The position numbers were made by a program, and so were the translations under genes. The notes under the pieces are model-generated. The model worked only from the letters and a program-made list of their open reading frames with translations. It was not told the origin of the DNA and did no database searches. From Victivallales bacterium (GTDB taxonomy: Bacteria > Verrucomicrobiota > Lentisphaeria > Oligosphaerales > Oligosphaeraceae): a stretch of DNA of 33,141 bases. The stretch spans positions 1-33,141 of the forward strand of contig JAGCSE010000079.1 in NCBI GenBank assembly GCA_017964325.1. Direction: 5' to 3'. Position 1 is the stretch's first letter; each line of letters begins with the position of its first letter. Of this stretch, positions 25,159 through 33,091 are shown in pieces.

Positions 25159-28100
25159 CTAGAATTTCCAGCAACGGCGGTTGGTGCTTTCATACGGCAA
25201 CCGCCACGGTGAATCATAGAGATGGATGACCGTTCCCGTGATGACATCCAACAGCACTTCCATCGGCGGATTGAAACCGCCCGCACTGAAGAAATAGCCC
25301 CATCCATCACAGCGGATTCCGCCCACAAAACAGTCGGAACCGCCCATGACAAGCTTTTCTTGATAAGCGGTCGTCACGAACGACCGCTGCACGCCGGCCC
25401 GCATGGTTTCCAGCCGTTTGCTTCGTTCTTCGCCGAACCACGCCCTGCCCTCTTCTGTCAATGCAAGCGGACGTGCGGGATCCTCCACAGGCGTCGTCGC
25501 ACAGGAGAAGCCCAATACGGTGGCGTTGCCGCCGCCGACTGACTGTCGCGTGTATGTTCCGTCCGCCTGTTGTTGACGCAGGATGAAGAATGGATAACCA
25601 CCTGTCGCCCAAAAGATTCCGCCCGCTTCGATGTATCGTTTGATGGCACCGATCGTCACGCTCATACTGACGCCATCTGGCACGAAAATACTCTCACCGC
25701 CCCAATTCACGACAGCGAATGGACGTTTGGTTCGGTCCGTCTCCGCCATCATCGCCAGCAGTTCCTGCGGATTTTTGACACGCATGACATCCAGACCTGT
25801 TCCAGCCAATTGCTTTTCGAGCGAAGCAATCAACGCCAAGCCGCCTTGCTCCTCCTCTTCAGACACGCCATCGACGCACAGCACAGCGATTTTGTTGCTC
25901 CAGCCCAACGACTTCGGCGACTGCTTCTCCAGTTCCATCGGCATGGCGTTCGGTTGATTGGCACCGCTTGGCAACGTGAGCGTCCATGTCTCGCCTTCCT
26001 GGCGTTTCCATTCCGCGACAGCGGTTTTGCCGTCCGCTGCGAACACCGTCTGCTTCGCGTCAGCCCATGCGGGCCGCGAGCAAACAGGAACGACCGATCC
26101 AGTGGCACCGTAAACCGCGCCATGCAGCTTGCCGTCGCGTTCATACAGCACGAAGCCGCCTTTTCCTCCTGTTTGGGCGGATGTCTCCATGTAGCCGACG
26201 CACCCCTTCGGCGCCACGGCGAAGAAACCGTAGCCGCACAGGCGGTATTTCGTAAGCCATTGGTTTTCAGCAAACTCCGTATTCGACAAATCTTTTTCCG
26301 TCAATGAGACGGGTTCTGGACCAAGATTCACGACAACCGCCACGCCGCCACCGTATTGTGCATAGACGACGCCATCTGGCGCTTCGCCTTTCAGATAACG
26401 GAACTCCCAAAGTTTCTTGCCTGCGTATTGCGAACAGATGGCCTTCTGGAGAGCGTCCAGCCAATTCAGCCAGCTGCGGCGCGTATCACTTCGTTCCGCT
26501 CCCAAATACCAGTTGTAGCTTAAACTGTAACCGAATGCAAGTGTCTCGGCAAGACGTTCTTCCGTTTCTGTGAAATGGCCGAGGTCATGCGTCGTGAAGA
26601 TGCATTGGTCATGGCCGAGGAAGCTCAACAGCGGGAAGAACTCCCATTCGCCGTCTGGATAGCGGAACCGCAGATGCTGGCCATGGCGTTTGCCGCCCGC
26701 ATCCACGCTGGCCCATGCACAGCCGCAAATCATGGTTTCGAAATTCAGCACGCGATCATGGCCGTCCTCCGTGGCCATGGGGACGACCGCCGCATCCTCC
26801 ATCGTCAGCGAATGCATTCCATCCTGCCCGGAAGCTTTCAACGGCTCCAACTCGTTGTAGTTCCATGACCAACGGCGTGCTCCAACTTGGTCCTGAAACA
26901 GCACGTCGCTTGGAAACTCCTCCGTCATCTGGCGGCGGACCTTCCGATGGGCGGCCTGCACGGCTGGATGCCAGAAGCACAGGCTGTAACCTTTGTTGCC
27001 AGAATAGTTTTCCAGATTCGTCGAGCCGTCACGATGCCGAAGAAGCGGTGCATCTCCTTCGCGTTCAAAAGTTTCCCCCTTCGGCTCGATGCACCACCAC
27101 GACGTGTTCGTGTAGGGCATCATCAGATGGCCCATCGCCTTGCCATCCATGATGAACTTCTTCAAAGCGTCGTCCGTCCCCCACGATTTCCGCACGGGCA
27201 GGTGGTCGGGATACTGCTTGTCGAAACCGCCGTGCATGTATTCCGTGTAATGGACGAGGCTCGGAGCGGGAAGCGCCTTCATGGCCTCCGTTTGCTCCGC
27301 CGCCGTCCGTCCGCTGAGCCGTATCAGCAGCGAATTTTTCAATTTGTCCAATATGTCCGCCTTCGGCACTTTCGCCTCCAGACTGCCGCGGATCTCATTT
27401 GCCGTGGCATAATCCGCCATCGCATCCCGTATATCACGATAATTGAACGACAAACGCAGCACAGGAGACGACCATGACTGGCCAGGCTCGCAGGCCATCA
27501 TCCAGCCATGACGGTAGCGACCTCCTTCGCTTTGCCCCGCCAAATCCAGTTGGCATGGTTTCAGCAGGCGTTCTTTGTCCCATGGTTGCCGCATCATCGG
27601 CTGGACGCCCATCACCGCCACGGAATCCGTGCCGTAGTCCAAAAACATGAAATCGGCCACGGCAGATGTATATGTTTCGGACACAGTCATATATGGCTCC
27701 GGTACAATGACCGTGTAGAACGAATAGCCGCCGACCTCCCACCAGACGCCGCCTTTCTTCACATAGTCCTTCACCAAATCCAAATCCGCCGGCAGATTCT
27801 CACGGCTCATGCTCGGGAACATTTCGCCATACGGATTCAATATCATCGCGAAATCATTGCCGCGCAACGCTTCCCGCATGGCCTCCGATGATTCCAAGAC
27901 AACGAATTTTCCTTTGCAGGCGGCCATGAACGGCGCACGCCCCAGAAACGACTCCCAATCCAGCGGCGAACCGGGCGTCCACGAACCATGCGCAGGACCG
28001 TTTTTCAGCAGGACAAGACCGATTTTCTTCTCTTGAAAACGCGCCATGTCACGGTATATCAACGCGTTCATCGTCCCGTTCACCATCGTGCGGAACAACG

Positions 28101-28980
28101 CCGCGCCGTAGTCGCCCGTCTGGCTGTCATTGCCGTTGCCGCCCATGCGGAACAGCCAGCCGTCGCCGCCGAAACGGCTGCCCGACAGAGCGGAGCCGCA
28201 TTCGTTTTCAATCAGCGACACGTCGAACTGGCCTTCCGCAGGCGGGCGATTGACGCGCATCACCTGCGATTCGACAGAACGTATCACTTCATTTGTGAAC
28301 CACTTGCGGCCTTCATCCGTCACTTTCAGCGGATGGACTGGCTCGCGGTCCGCCAGCGATTTCAACGGTCCGCCATACATGCGTTCATAGCCACGCGGTC
28401 CTGAAAACGCCGTCTTGTATTTGCAATGCGGATACTTATGCTCTTTGAAAAATGACGGCTTGTAGGCGACGCCCAGCCCCTCCGCGCCGCGCATCGGAAA
28501 GATGACACGGTTCAGTCCGTCCAGTCCGAAATCCACGTCGTCGGGCAGCGTCAATTTCAAAATCGGACGGGATGTCCTGTGGATGACGGCGCTGATATCG
28601 AGGCTGCGGCCAAGCGCAAACTGCTCTTTTCTTGGTCCATCTCCCGCCAAATCAACACTTTGGCCGAATGTGAACTTCACAGTGAGGCACAACAGGTCGC
28701 TTTCATACGTAATGACGGCTCCACCGCCGTTGTCCATCATCATCGACTTCACCGTCCCGTTCCATGGTTCCGACAGGAATTCCGCCGCCGTAATGGTTTT
28801 CTTCTTTGTCTCCGGCAGGGCATCCGCGAACTCCAGCGTCCACAAGTTGTTCATCATCAACTGCTTCCCATTGCCATACATGATCACGACGGCGCTTTTG
28901 TTGTCGAATTTGAATTGATATGCGTTCAATGCGCCTGCGCCGACCATCGCCATCAGCAGAAGATTTACTATTCGTTTCAT
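25159..28980 (-). CDS. Large secreted TIM-barrel glycoside hydrolase-like protein (DUF6259-like) with permuted internal duplication
   Basis: A 1273-residue exported protein, signal peptide MKRIVNLLLMAMVGAGALNA, start preceded by AAGGAG. Residues about 20-160 are a beta-sandwich. The centre (about 540-860) looks like a TIM barrel: LVHYTEYMHGGF, GYSLCFWHPAVQAAHRKVRRQM, SDVLFQDQVGARRW (candidate acidic residue Asp697), then HDLGHFTETEERLAETLAFGYSL. A beta domain follows (865-1000). Two flanking segments repeat in swapped order: LKVTDEGRKWF...GGDGWLFRMGG (218-310) precedes KDYVKKGGVWWEVGGYSFY (404-422), while KRYIEAGGIFWATGGYPFF (1114-1132) precedes LALTEEGRAWF...CDGWGYFFSAGG (1172-1235). Relatives are endo-alpha-GalNAc-ase-like; I am unsure of the family and the substrate is unknown. 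Confidence 0.7.
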   Translation of the reverse strand: MKRIVNLLLMAMVGAGALNAYQFKFDNKSAVVIMYGNGKQLMMNNLWTLEFADALPETKKKTITAAEFLSEPWNGTVKSMMMDNGGGAVITYESDLLCLTVKFTFGQSVDLAGDGPRKEQFALGRSLDISAVIHRTSRPILKLTLPDDVDFGLDGLNRVIFPMRGAEGLGVAYKPSFFKEHKYPHCKYKTAFSGPRGYERMYGGPLKSLADREPVHPLKVTDEGRKWFTNEVIRSVESQVMRVNRPPAEGQFDVSLIENECGSALSGSRFGGDGWLFRMGGNGNDSQTGDYGAALFRTMVNGTMNALIYRDMARFQEKKIGLVLLKNGPAHGSWTPGSPLDWESFLGRAPFMAACKGKFVVLESSEAMREALRGNDFAMILNPYGEMFPSMSRENLPADLDLVKDYVKKGGVWWEVGGYSFYTVIVPEPYMTVSETYTSAVADFMFLDYGTDSVAVMGVQPMMRQPWDKERLLKPCQLDLAGQSEGGRYRHGWMMACEPGQSWSSPVLRLSFNYRDIRDAMADYATANEIRGSLEAKVPKADILDKLKNSLLIRLSGRTAAEQTEAMKALPAPSLVHYTEYMHGGFDKQYPDHLPVRKSWGTDDALKKFIMDGKAMGHLMMPYTNTSWWCIEPKGETFEREGDAPLLRHRDGSTNLENYSGNKGYSLCFWHPAVQAAHRKVRRQMTEEFPSDVLFQDQVGARRWSWNYNELEPLKASGQDGMHSLTMEDAAVVPMATEDGHDRVLNFETMICGCAWASVDAGGKRHGQHLRFRYPDGEWEFFPLLSFLGHDQCIFTTHDLGHFTETEERLAETLAFGYSLSYNWYLGAERSDTRRSWLNWLDALQKAICSQYAGKKLWEFRYLKGEAPDGVVYAQYGGGVAVVVNLGPEPVSLTEKDLSNTEFAENQWLTKYRLCGYGFFAVAPKGCVGYMETSAQTGGKGGFVLYERDGKLHGAVYGATGSVVPVCSRPAWADAKQTVFAADGKTAVAEWKRQEGETWTLTLPSGANQPNAMPMELEKQSPKSLGWSNKIAVLCVDGVSEEEEQGGLALIASLEKQLAGTGLDVMRVKNPQELLAMMAETDRTKRPFAVVNWGGESIFVPDGVSMSVTIGAIKRYIEAGGIFWATGGYPFFILRQQQADGTYTRQSVGGGNATVLGFSCATTPVEDPARPLALTEEGRAWFGEERSKRLETMRAGVQRSFVTTAYQEKLVMGGSDCFVGGIRCDGWGYFFSAGGFNPPMEVLLDVITGTVIHLYDSPWRLPYESTNRRCWKF

Positions 28981-29006
28981 GGAGACTCCTTATTATTTGG
29001 TAAATT

Positions 29007-29031
29007 AATGTCTTTTTGCCATCAAGACATT
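29007..29031. promoter_or_regulatory. Possible operator: inverted repeat in the divergent promoter region
   Basis: AATGTCTT (29007-29014) and AAGACATT (29024-29031) are perfect 8-base arms separated by 9 bases. The repeat overlaps the -10 region of the minus-strand promoter and the -35 of the plus-strand promoter, a good place for a dimeric regulator to control both transcripts. No regulator gene is nearby, so the ligand is unknown. Confidence 0.4.
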
Positions 29032-29053
29032 ATATTACATAGTTGTATATAAT
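29024..29053 (+). promoter_or_regulatory. Probable promoter for the glycerophosphodiesterase gene
   Basis: A perfect TATAAT (29048-29053) lies 18 bases after AAGACA (29024-29029), which keeps the GACA part of the -35 consensus. The implied start site near 29060 gives a 28-base leader before the ATG at 29088. Confidence 0.4.
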
Positions 29054-29056
29054 CAA
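29029..29056 (-). promoter_or_regulatory. Probable promoter for the 1273-residue secreted protein
   Basis: On the minus strand TTGATT (29056-29051), a 16-base spacer and TATAAT (29034-29029) make a good sigma70-type promoter. The leader to ATG 28980 is about 40 bases and includes AAGGAG. It overlaps the divergent plus-strand promoter. Confidence 0.5.
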
Positions 29057-29087
29057 ATCCCATTGAAGCAAAAACGCAGAGGCAACC

Positions 29088-29867
29088 ATGTCAAAAATCC
29101 GTTTGCAAGCCCATCGTGGCGTCAGTTCAGAATTTCCCGAAAACACCTTCGCCGCCTTCCAGGCCGCCATTGACGAAGGCTACGACATCATTGAACTCGA
29201 TCCGAAATACACGGCGGACAACCATATCGTCATACTTCATGACCGCACGGTCAACCGTACGGGCCGCCGTCAGGACGGCTCCACCCTCCCGCCAGACACC
29301 GCCATCAAAGATCTTACATTTGCGCAGGCCCGCGAACTTGAATACGGTTCATGGAAGGATCCGAAATTCAAAGGCGAAAAACTGCCGTCGTTGGAAGAGC
29401 TTATTGATTTCATCAAAGCGCATGACATCCCCTTCAAATTCGACAACGTGTGGGAGACCTTCCCGGCTGAACAGCAGGAAATTTTCCTTTCGCAACTGGA
29501 GAAAGCGAATCTTGGCAGCAAGATCGGTTTCACCTGCCGCAAGCCGGAATGCTTCGCGCTTGTCGCCAAACGCTTTCCGCAGGCGGAACTCCATTGGGAC
29601 GGCGTAAACGACAAAGCCACGCTGGAGGATGTCGTGAAAGTCGCCGCCGGCCACCGCCTCACCATCTGGGTCTGTTATGACAACAAGTTGACGGGCTGGT
29701 TCAAAGGCGCGAAAGCCACTGCGGAGCTTTGCGACATGGTCCATCAGTTCGGCGAAATCGGCATCTGGATCCTTTCGCAGGAGACTGAGCTCGACGACAC
29801 CGTCAACGTCTTCAAAGCGAACGCCATCGAGACGACAGGCCACATCAAGCCATCCATGCTTGTGTGA
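29088..29867 (+). CDS. Glycerophosphodiester phosphodiesterase family protein
   Basis: A 259-residue cytoplasmic GDPD TIM barrel that would cleave glycerophosphodiesters to an alcohol and glycerol-3-phosphate. Motifs: QAHRGVSSEFPENTFAAF (His9, Arg10, Glu18), YDIIELDPKYTAD (Glu36, Asp38) and ILHDRTVNRTG (His51), all canonical, plus LPSLEELIDFIK. The usual later metal Glu (I-E-I-K type) appears as KFDN near residue 118, a conservative change whose effect is uncertain. Start ATG follows AGAGG. It is not preceded by a signal peptide. It lies upstream of the FAD oxidoreductase with 127 bases between, mostly REP-like hairpins, so joint transcription is possible but not assured. Confidence 0.87.
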   Translation: MSKIRLQAHRGVSSEFPENTFAAFQAAIDEGYDIIELDPKYTADNHIVILHDRTVNRTGRRQDGSTLPPDTAIKDLTFAQARELEYGSWKDPKFKGEKLPSLEELIDFIKAHDIPFKFDNVWETFPAEQQEIFLSQLEKANLGSKIGFTCRKPECFALVAKRFPQAELHWDGVNDKATLEDVVKVAAGHRLTIWVCYDNKLTGWFKGAKATAELCDMVHQFGEIGIWILSQETELDDTVNVFKANAIETTGHIKPSMLV

Positions 29868-29876
29868 AAAATGTAC

Positions 29877-29957
29877 GGGAGGGGCGCGCTCCCGCGCGTG
29901 ATTCAATGGGAGGGGCGCGCTCCTGCGCGACCGGTCGCTCTGGAGAGCGACCATCCC
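29877..29957. repeat. REP-like hairpin cluster, three units
   Basis: Two direct units begin GGGAGGGG followed by arm CGCGC, loop TCCC or TCCT and arm GCGCG (stems at 29885-29898 and 29916-29929). A third, inverted unit follows: GGTCGCTC, loop TGGA, GAGCGACC (29933-29952), then ATCCC, the complement of the GGGAT foot. Units two and three form a back-to-back pair. Located 10 bases after the glycerophosphodiesterase stop. Confidence 0.9.
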
Positions 29958-29994
29958 AGATTCTTTTATATAAATATAAACAATCGGACCAATC

Positions 29995-31839
29995 ATGAGA
30001 AAACGTTATCAAGAAGTTAGTTATGACATCGTTGTGGTCGGCGGCGGCATGGCCGGCCTCTGCGCGGCGATTTCCGCAGCGCGCCATGGCGCCAACGTCG
30101 CTCTCGTCCACGCGCGCCCCGTGCTCGGCGGCAACGCCTCCAGCGAAATCCGCATCCATATCAGCGGAGCCGACCAGAGCCTTCGCCAGACGGATTACGC
30201 GGAATCTGGCCTCCTATACGAACTGATGCTCGAAAACAAGAGCCGCAACGACACGTTCAACTATTCCATCTGGGACATGGTCCTGTTCGAAGCCGCCAAA
30301 AACGAAAAGAATTTGACGGTCTATCTGAACTGCCCCATGTTCGATTGCTCCGTCGATGGCAACATCATCACATCTATCTCCTGCTTCCAGGAGACCACGG
30401 AATTGACGCTGAAAATCTCCGCGCCGCTGTTCGTCGATGCCACAGGCAATGGCACGCTCGGCTATTTCGCGGGAGCGGACTACACGCAGGGCAGCGAATC
30501 CAACAAAGAATACGGCGAACCGCATGCACCCGATCAGCCCAATAACGAACGCATGGGCAACACGATTCTCATGAAGGCCGTCGATACGGGCCATCCCGTC
30601 AAATACGAGCCGCCCGCCTTCGCAAAGAAACTGACGGAACATCAGCTCCGCTATCGCGTCCATTCCAAGACGATGAAAGTCGATGCGAGCATGGCGCCTG
30701 ATCCGGAAGAATGGCTCCGTCTTTCCGCATGCAGTTGCGCCGCAGTTGATTACGGTTACTGGTGGCTCGAACTCATGGGCGATGGCGACGACATCATCCC
30801 AGATTATGAAAAAATCCGCGACGATCTCATGGCCTACGCCTACGGCCTGTGGGACCACATCAAAAATGGCGGTCAGCATGGAGCGGAAAACTTTGCGCTC
30901 GAATGGGTTGGCGCACTACCTGGCATGCGCGAAAGCCGCCGCCTTCTCGGCGATTATGTGTTGAACGAATGCGACATTTTGGAACATCGACAGTTCGATG
31001 ACGCTGTCGCCTACGGCGGCTGGTGTGTCGATCTCCATGCGCCGCATGGACTTCTGGATTTCGATGTTCTGCCGAGCGACTGCCATCATTTCACAGGCGT
31101 CTATACGATTCCGTATCGTTCGTACTATTCGCGCAACATCCGCAACCTCTTCTTGGCGGGACGCGACATCAGCACGTCCAAGCTTGGACTTGCAAGTACG
31201 CGTATTCTCGGTTGTTGCGCCGTCGGCGGCCAGGCAGTCGGTACCGCCGCCGCCCTCTGCGTGAAATACAACGTCCTGCCGCGTGAATTGGCACCGCATA
31301 TTCCTGAAGTCCAGCAACTTATCCTAAAAGATGACGGTTTCCTACCGAATATTTTGAACCAAGACGAAAAAGATTTCGCGCGGAAAGCAACATTCACGGC
31401 AAGTTCCGCGAAATCGAATGGTATGCCGCAGAACGTCGTCAACGGCGTCTCCCGCAAGCTTGGCGATGAAACAAACGCATGGATTTCCGATGGGCTCTCC
31501 AACAATGGCGAAACGCTCTGTATGAAATTTGACGCACCGCATACGATATCCGAACTGCGGCTGACGTTTGATTCCAATTTCGCCTATCCAATCCGCGTCA
31601 CGATGTCCGCCAACCGTCAGGCTCAGCAGCGCATCGGCGTTCCGCCGGAACTCGTTAAGGACTATACAATTACGGCCTTCCGCAATGGGAAGGCCGTCTA
31701 TACCAAAGAGATAAAAGATAATCACCAGCGGCACAACGTCGTCGCTATTCCGCCAGTGGAATGCGACGCCATCGAATTCCGCTTCACCGCCACGAACGGC
31801 GCAACTGACGTGACGGTATATGAAGTGAGAGCTTATTAG
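29995..31839 (+). CDS. FAD-dependent oxidoreductase (FAD_oxidored family) with C-terminal discoidin-like domain
   Basis: A 614-residue flavoprotein. The dinucleotide-binding Rossmann motif is DIVVVGGGMAGLCAAISAAR (11-30). Family landmarks follow: LGGNASSEIRIHISGAD, FVDATGNGTLGYFAGADY, LPGMRESRRLLGDYVLNE, IPYRSYYSRNIRNLFLAGRDIS and GLASTRILGCCAVGGQAVGTAAAL. Residues about 455-614 are a separate beta domain (NVVNGVSRKLGDETNAWIS, PHTISELRLTFDS) resembling a discoidin fold. No signal peptide. Proteins of this family occur widely in Planctomycetes and Lentisphaerae carbohydrate loci; the substrate is unknown. Start ATG 29995 has only a weak GGA upstream. The stop codon abuts an inverted-repeat structure shared with the convergent isomerase gene. 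Confidence 0.86.
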   Translation: MRKRYQEVSYDIVVVGGGMAGLCAAISAARHGANVALVHARPVLGGNASSEIRIHISGADQSLRQTDYAESGLLYELMLENKSRNDTFNYSIWDMVLFEAAKNEKNLTVYLNCPMFDCSVDGNIITSISCFQETTELTLKISAPLFVDATGNGTLGYFAGADYTQGSESNKEYGEPHAPDQPNNERMGNTILMKAVDTGHPVKYEPPAFAKKLTEHQLRYRVHSKTMKVDASMAPDPEEWLRLSACSCAAVDYGYWWLELMGDGDDIIPDYEKIRDDLMAYAYGLWDHIKNGGQHGAENFALEWVGALPGMRESRRLLGDYVLNECDILEHRQFDDAVAYGGWCVDLHAPHGLLDFDVLPSDCHHFTGVYTIPYRSYYSRNIRNLFLAGRDISTSKLGLASTRILGCCAVGGQAVGTAAALCVKYNVLPRELAPHIPEVQQLILKDDGFLPNILNQDEKDFARKATFTASSAKSNGMPQNVVNGVSRKLGDETNAWISDGLSNNGETLCMKFDAPHTISELRLTFDSNFAYPIRVTMSANRQAQQRIGVPPELVKDYTITAFRNGKAVYTKEIKDNHQRHNVVAIPPVECDAIEFRFTATNGATDVTVYEVRAY

Positions 31840-32014
31840 CTAAAAGCTTAAAACTTAAAGCTTAAAGCAAATACAAAAGGCGCTTGAAACATAAAGCAAT
31901 ATAGAATCAAAAAGCCCTCCAATGTTTCATGGGAGGGCTCTTTATGATTTCAGCAAAAACAAATTGAAGCTTCCATTTGCTTTCGCTTTTAGCTTTCAGC
32001 TTTTGGCTTTTAGC
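31839..32014. repeat. Imperfect 30-bp inverted repeat spanning the 3' ends of two convergent genes
   Basis: The left arm (31839-31868, starting GCTAAAAGC) and the complement of the right arm (31985-32014) agree at 25 of 30 bases. Each arm is made of 7-base words: GCTTAAA on the left, AGCTTTT/AGCTTTC on the right. The arms include the last base of the oxidoreductase stop and the whole stop of the isomerase gene. A terminator lies between them. Confidence 0.75.
31911..31944. terminator. Bidirectional intrinsic terminator between convergent genes
   Basis: AGCCCTCC (31913-31920) pairs with GGAGGGCT (31932-31939) around an 11-base loop. The plus strand continues CTTTAT; the minus strand continues TTTTTG. 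It suits both the FAD oxidoreductase and the isomerase transcripts. Confidence 0.85.
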
Positions 32015-32888
32015 TGATCTGAAGCTCATTGATGCGCCGTTGGATCTCAGCGGCGTTTTCCAGATAGAACACGTTGCGTTCAAAGGACTTCATGATGACA
32101 TCCGGCGCAATGGAGCGGTTCTGCCATTTCGGAGCATTCAGGAAGCCGAAGACTTCGAACATCAGGAGGACATCGTTGGGCAGCTGCTTGACGGCTTCCA
32201 TGATGCCCGCCCAGTCGATGACGCCCATGCCTGGATACCAATGGCATTCGTCGATGCCGTCGTAGTCGGAGATATGGAACGTACGGATGCGCGGCGCAAG
32301 CAGTTTGATGCCATCGACTAATTTTTCCGGATGGCCACAGAAATGGTTGACGTCAAAGCAGACGCCTACCTGCTCCAGCGGGAAGCCATCGACCATTGTC
32401 GCCAGTTCTTCCGCCGTGTTGCCGAGGCATGAACGCGGCAGGTCTTCCACGTTGATGCTGATGCCCTGTTCCTTCGCAACAGGAACGAGTTCCGACAATG
32501 TTTTGCGGAATGCCTTGATCCATTCCGCGCGTTCAGGATTCTCCCATGGAACAGGCTCCAAACAGCCGTGCATCGTGAAATTCTTGCACTTCAGCGGTGC
32601 GCATGCACGGATGAACGCCGCCGTATTGTCGGAAGCGGGCTTGCGTTTGCTTTCATCGGGATCGGCAAACTCCCAGCCTTTTCCGAACGGAATGTGGATA
32701 CTTCCGATGATGACGCCGCCTGTGTCCTGCAATTCCGCCATGATGCGGACTTTTTCGCCGATATTTTCGGCGTTTGTGCTTCCCGCGCAGGAATATTCGA
32801 TGCGCTTTAGTTTTGCGCGTTTCAAGCCTTCAAGCCATTCCGGCTCCAAGGCGATTTTGTCGGGAACGGATGTTGCATACTGGTACAT
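32010..32888 (-). CDS. Sugar phosphate isomerase/epimerase (AP endonuclease 2-like TIM barrel)
   Basis: A 292-residue cytoplasmic protein of the xylose-isomerase-like (AP_endonuc_2) superfamily. Metal-ligand positions are visible along the barrel: ISINVEDLPR (Glu148), GVCFDVNHFCGHP (Asp179, His182), TFHISDYDG (His205), ECHWYPGMGVIDW and LLMFEVFGF (Glu245). Start ATG 32888 follows AAGGAAACC. These enzymes interconvert keto and aldo sugars or epimerise inosose-like substrates and often sit beside Gfo/Idh/MocA dehydrogenases, as here. The specific sugar is unknown. The gap upstream holds nonanucleotide repeats and a REP-like pair, which may separate it from the upstream gene. Confidence 0.88.
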   Translation of the reverse strand: MYQYATSVPDKIALEPEWLEGLKRAKLKRIEYSCAGSTNAENIGEKVRIMAELQDTGGVIIGSIHIPFGKGWEFADPDESKRKPASDNTAAFIRACAPLKCKNFTMHGCLEPVPWENPERAEWIKAFRKTLSELVPVAKEQGISINVEDLPRSCLGNTAEELATMVDGFPLEQVGVCFDVNHFCGHPEKLVDGIKLLAPRIRTFHISDYDGIDECHWYPGMGVIDWAGIMEAVKQLPNDVLLMFEVFGFLNAPKWQNRSIAPDVIMKSFERNVFYLENAAEIQRRINELQIS

Positions 32889-32914
32889 GATGGTTTCCTT
32901 TTTAGGTTGGGATT

Positions 32915-33023
32915 ATTCTGGATGTTCTGGATGTTCTGGATGTTCTGGATTAAAGTTGATGTTCAGGTTTTGCTGGAATCAAGCTGTCTCCAGATTATCC
33001 AGAAATGCCAGAACCTCCAGAAT
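32915..33023. repeat. Nonanucleotide tandem repeat with a diverged inverted partner
   Basis: TTCTGGATG is repeated three times exactly (32916-32942) plus a fourth copy lacking its last base (32943-32950). The segment 32990-33023 is an imperfect reverse complement of 32915-32948 (28 of 34 positions), made of CCAGA-type words. Together they could form a long stem with a 41-base loop just upstream of the isomerase gene. Confidence 0.8.
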
Positions 33024-33040
33024 ACCAAGTATTAAGCTAT

Positions 33041-33089
33041 AGGGGGACGCGCTCCTGCGCGTCCGGTCCCGCGGGAGCGGGACCCTCCC
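33041..33089. repeat. REP-like back-to-back hairpin pair
   Basis: First hairpin GGACGCGC, loop TCCT, GCGCGTCC (33045-33064); second hairpin GGTCCCGC, loop GGGA, GCGGGACC (33065-33084); both are perfect 8-bp stems. The pair is bounded by GGGG on the left and CTCCC on the right, so the right unit read in reverse is GGGAG plus a hairpin with loop TCCC. Same design as 29877-29957. It begins three bases beyond the stop of the right-edge gene. Confidence 0.9.
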
Positions 33090-33091
33090 GT

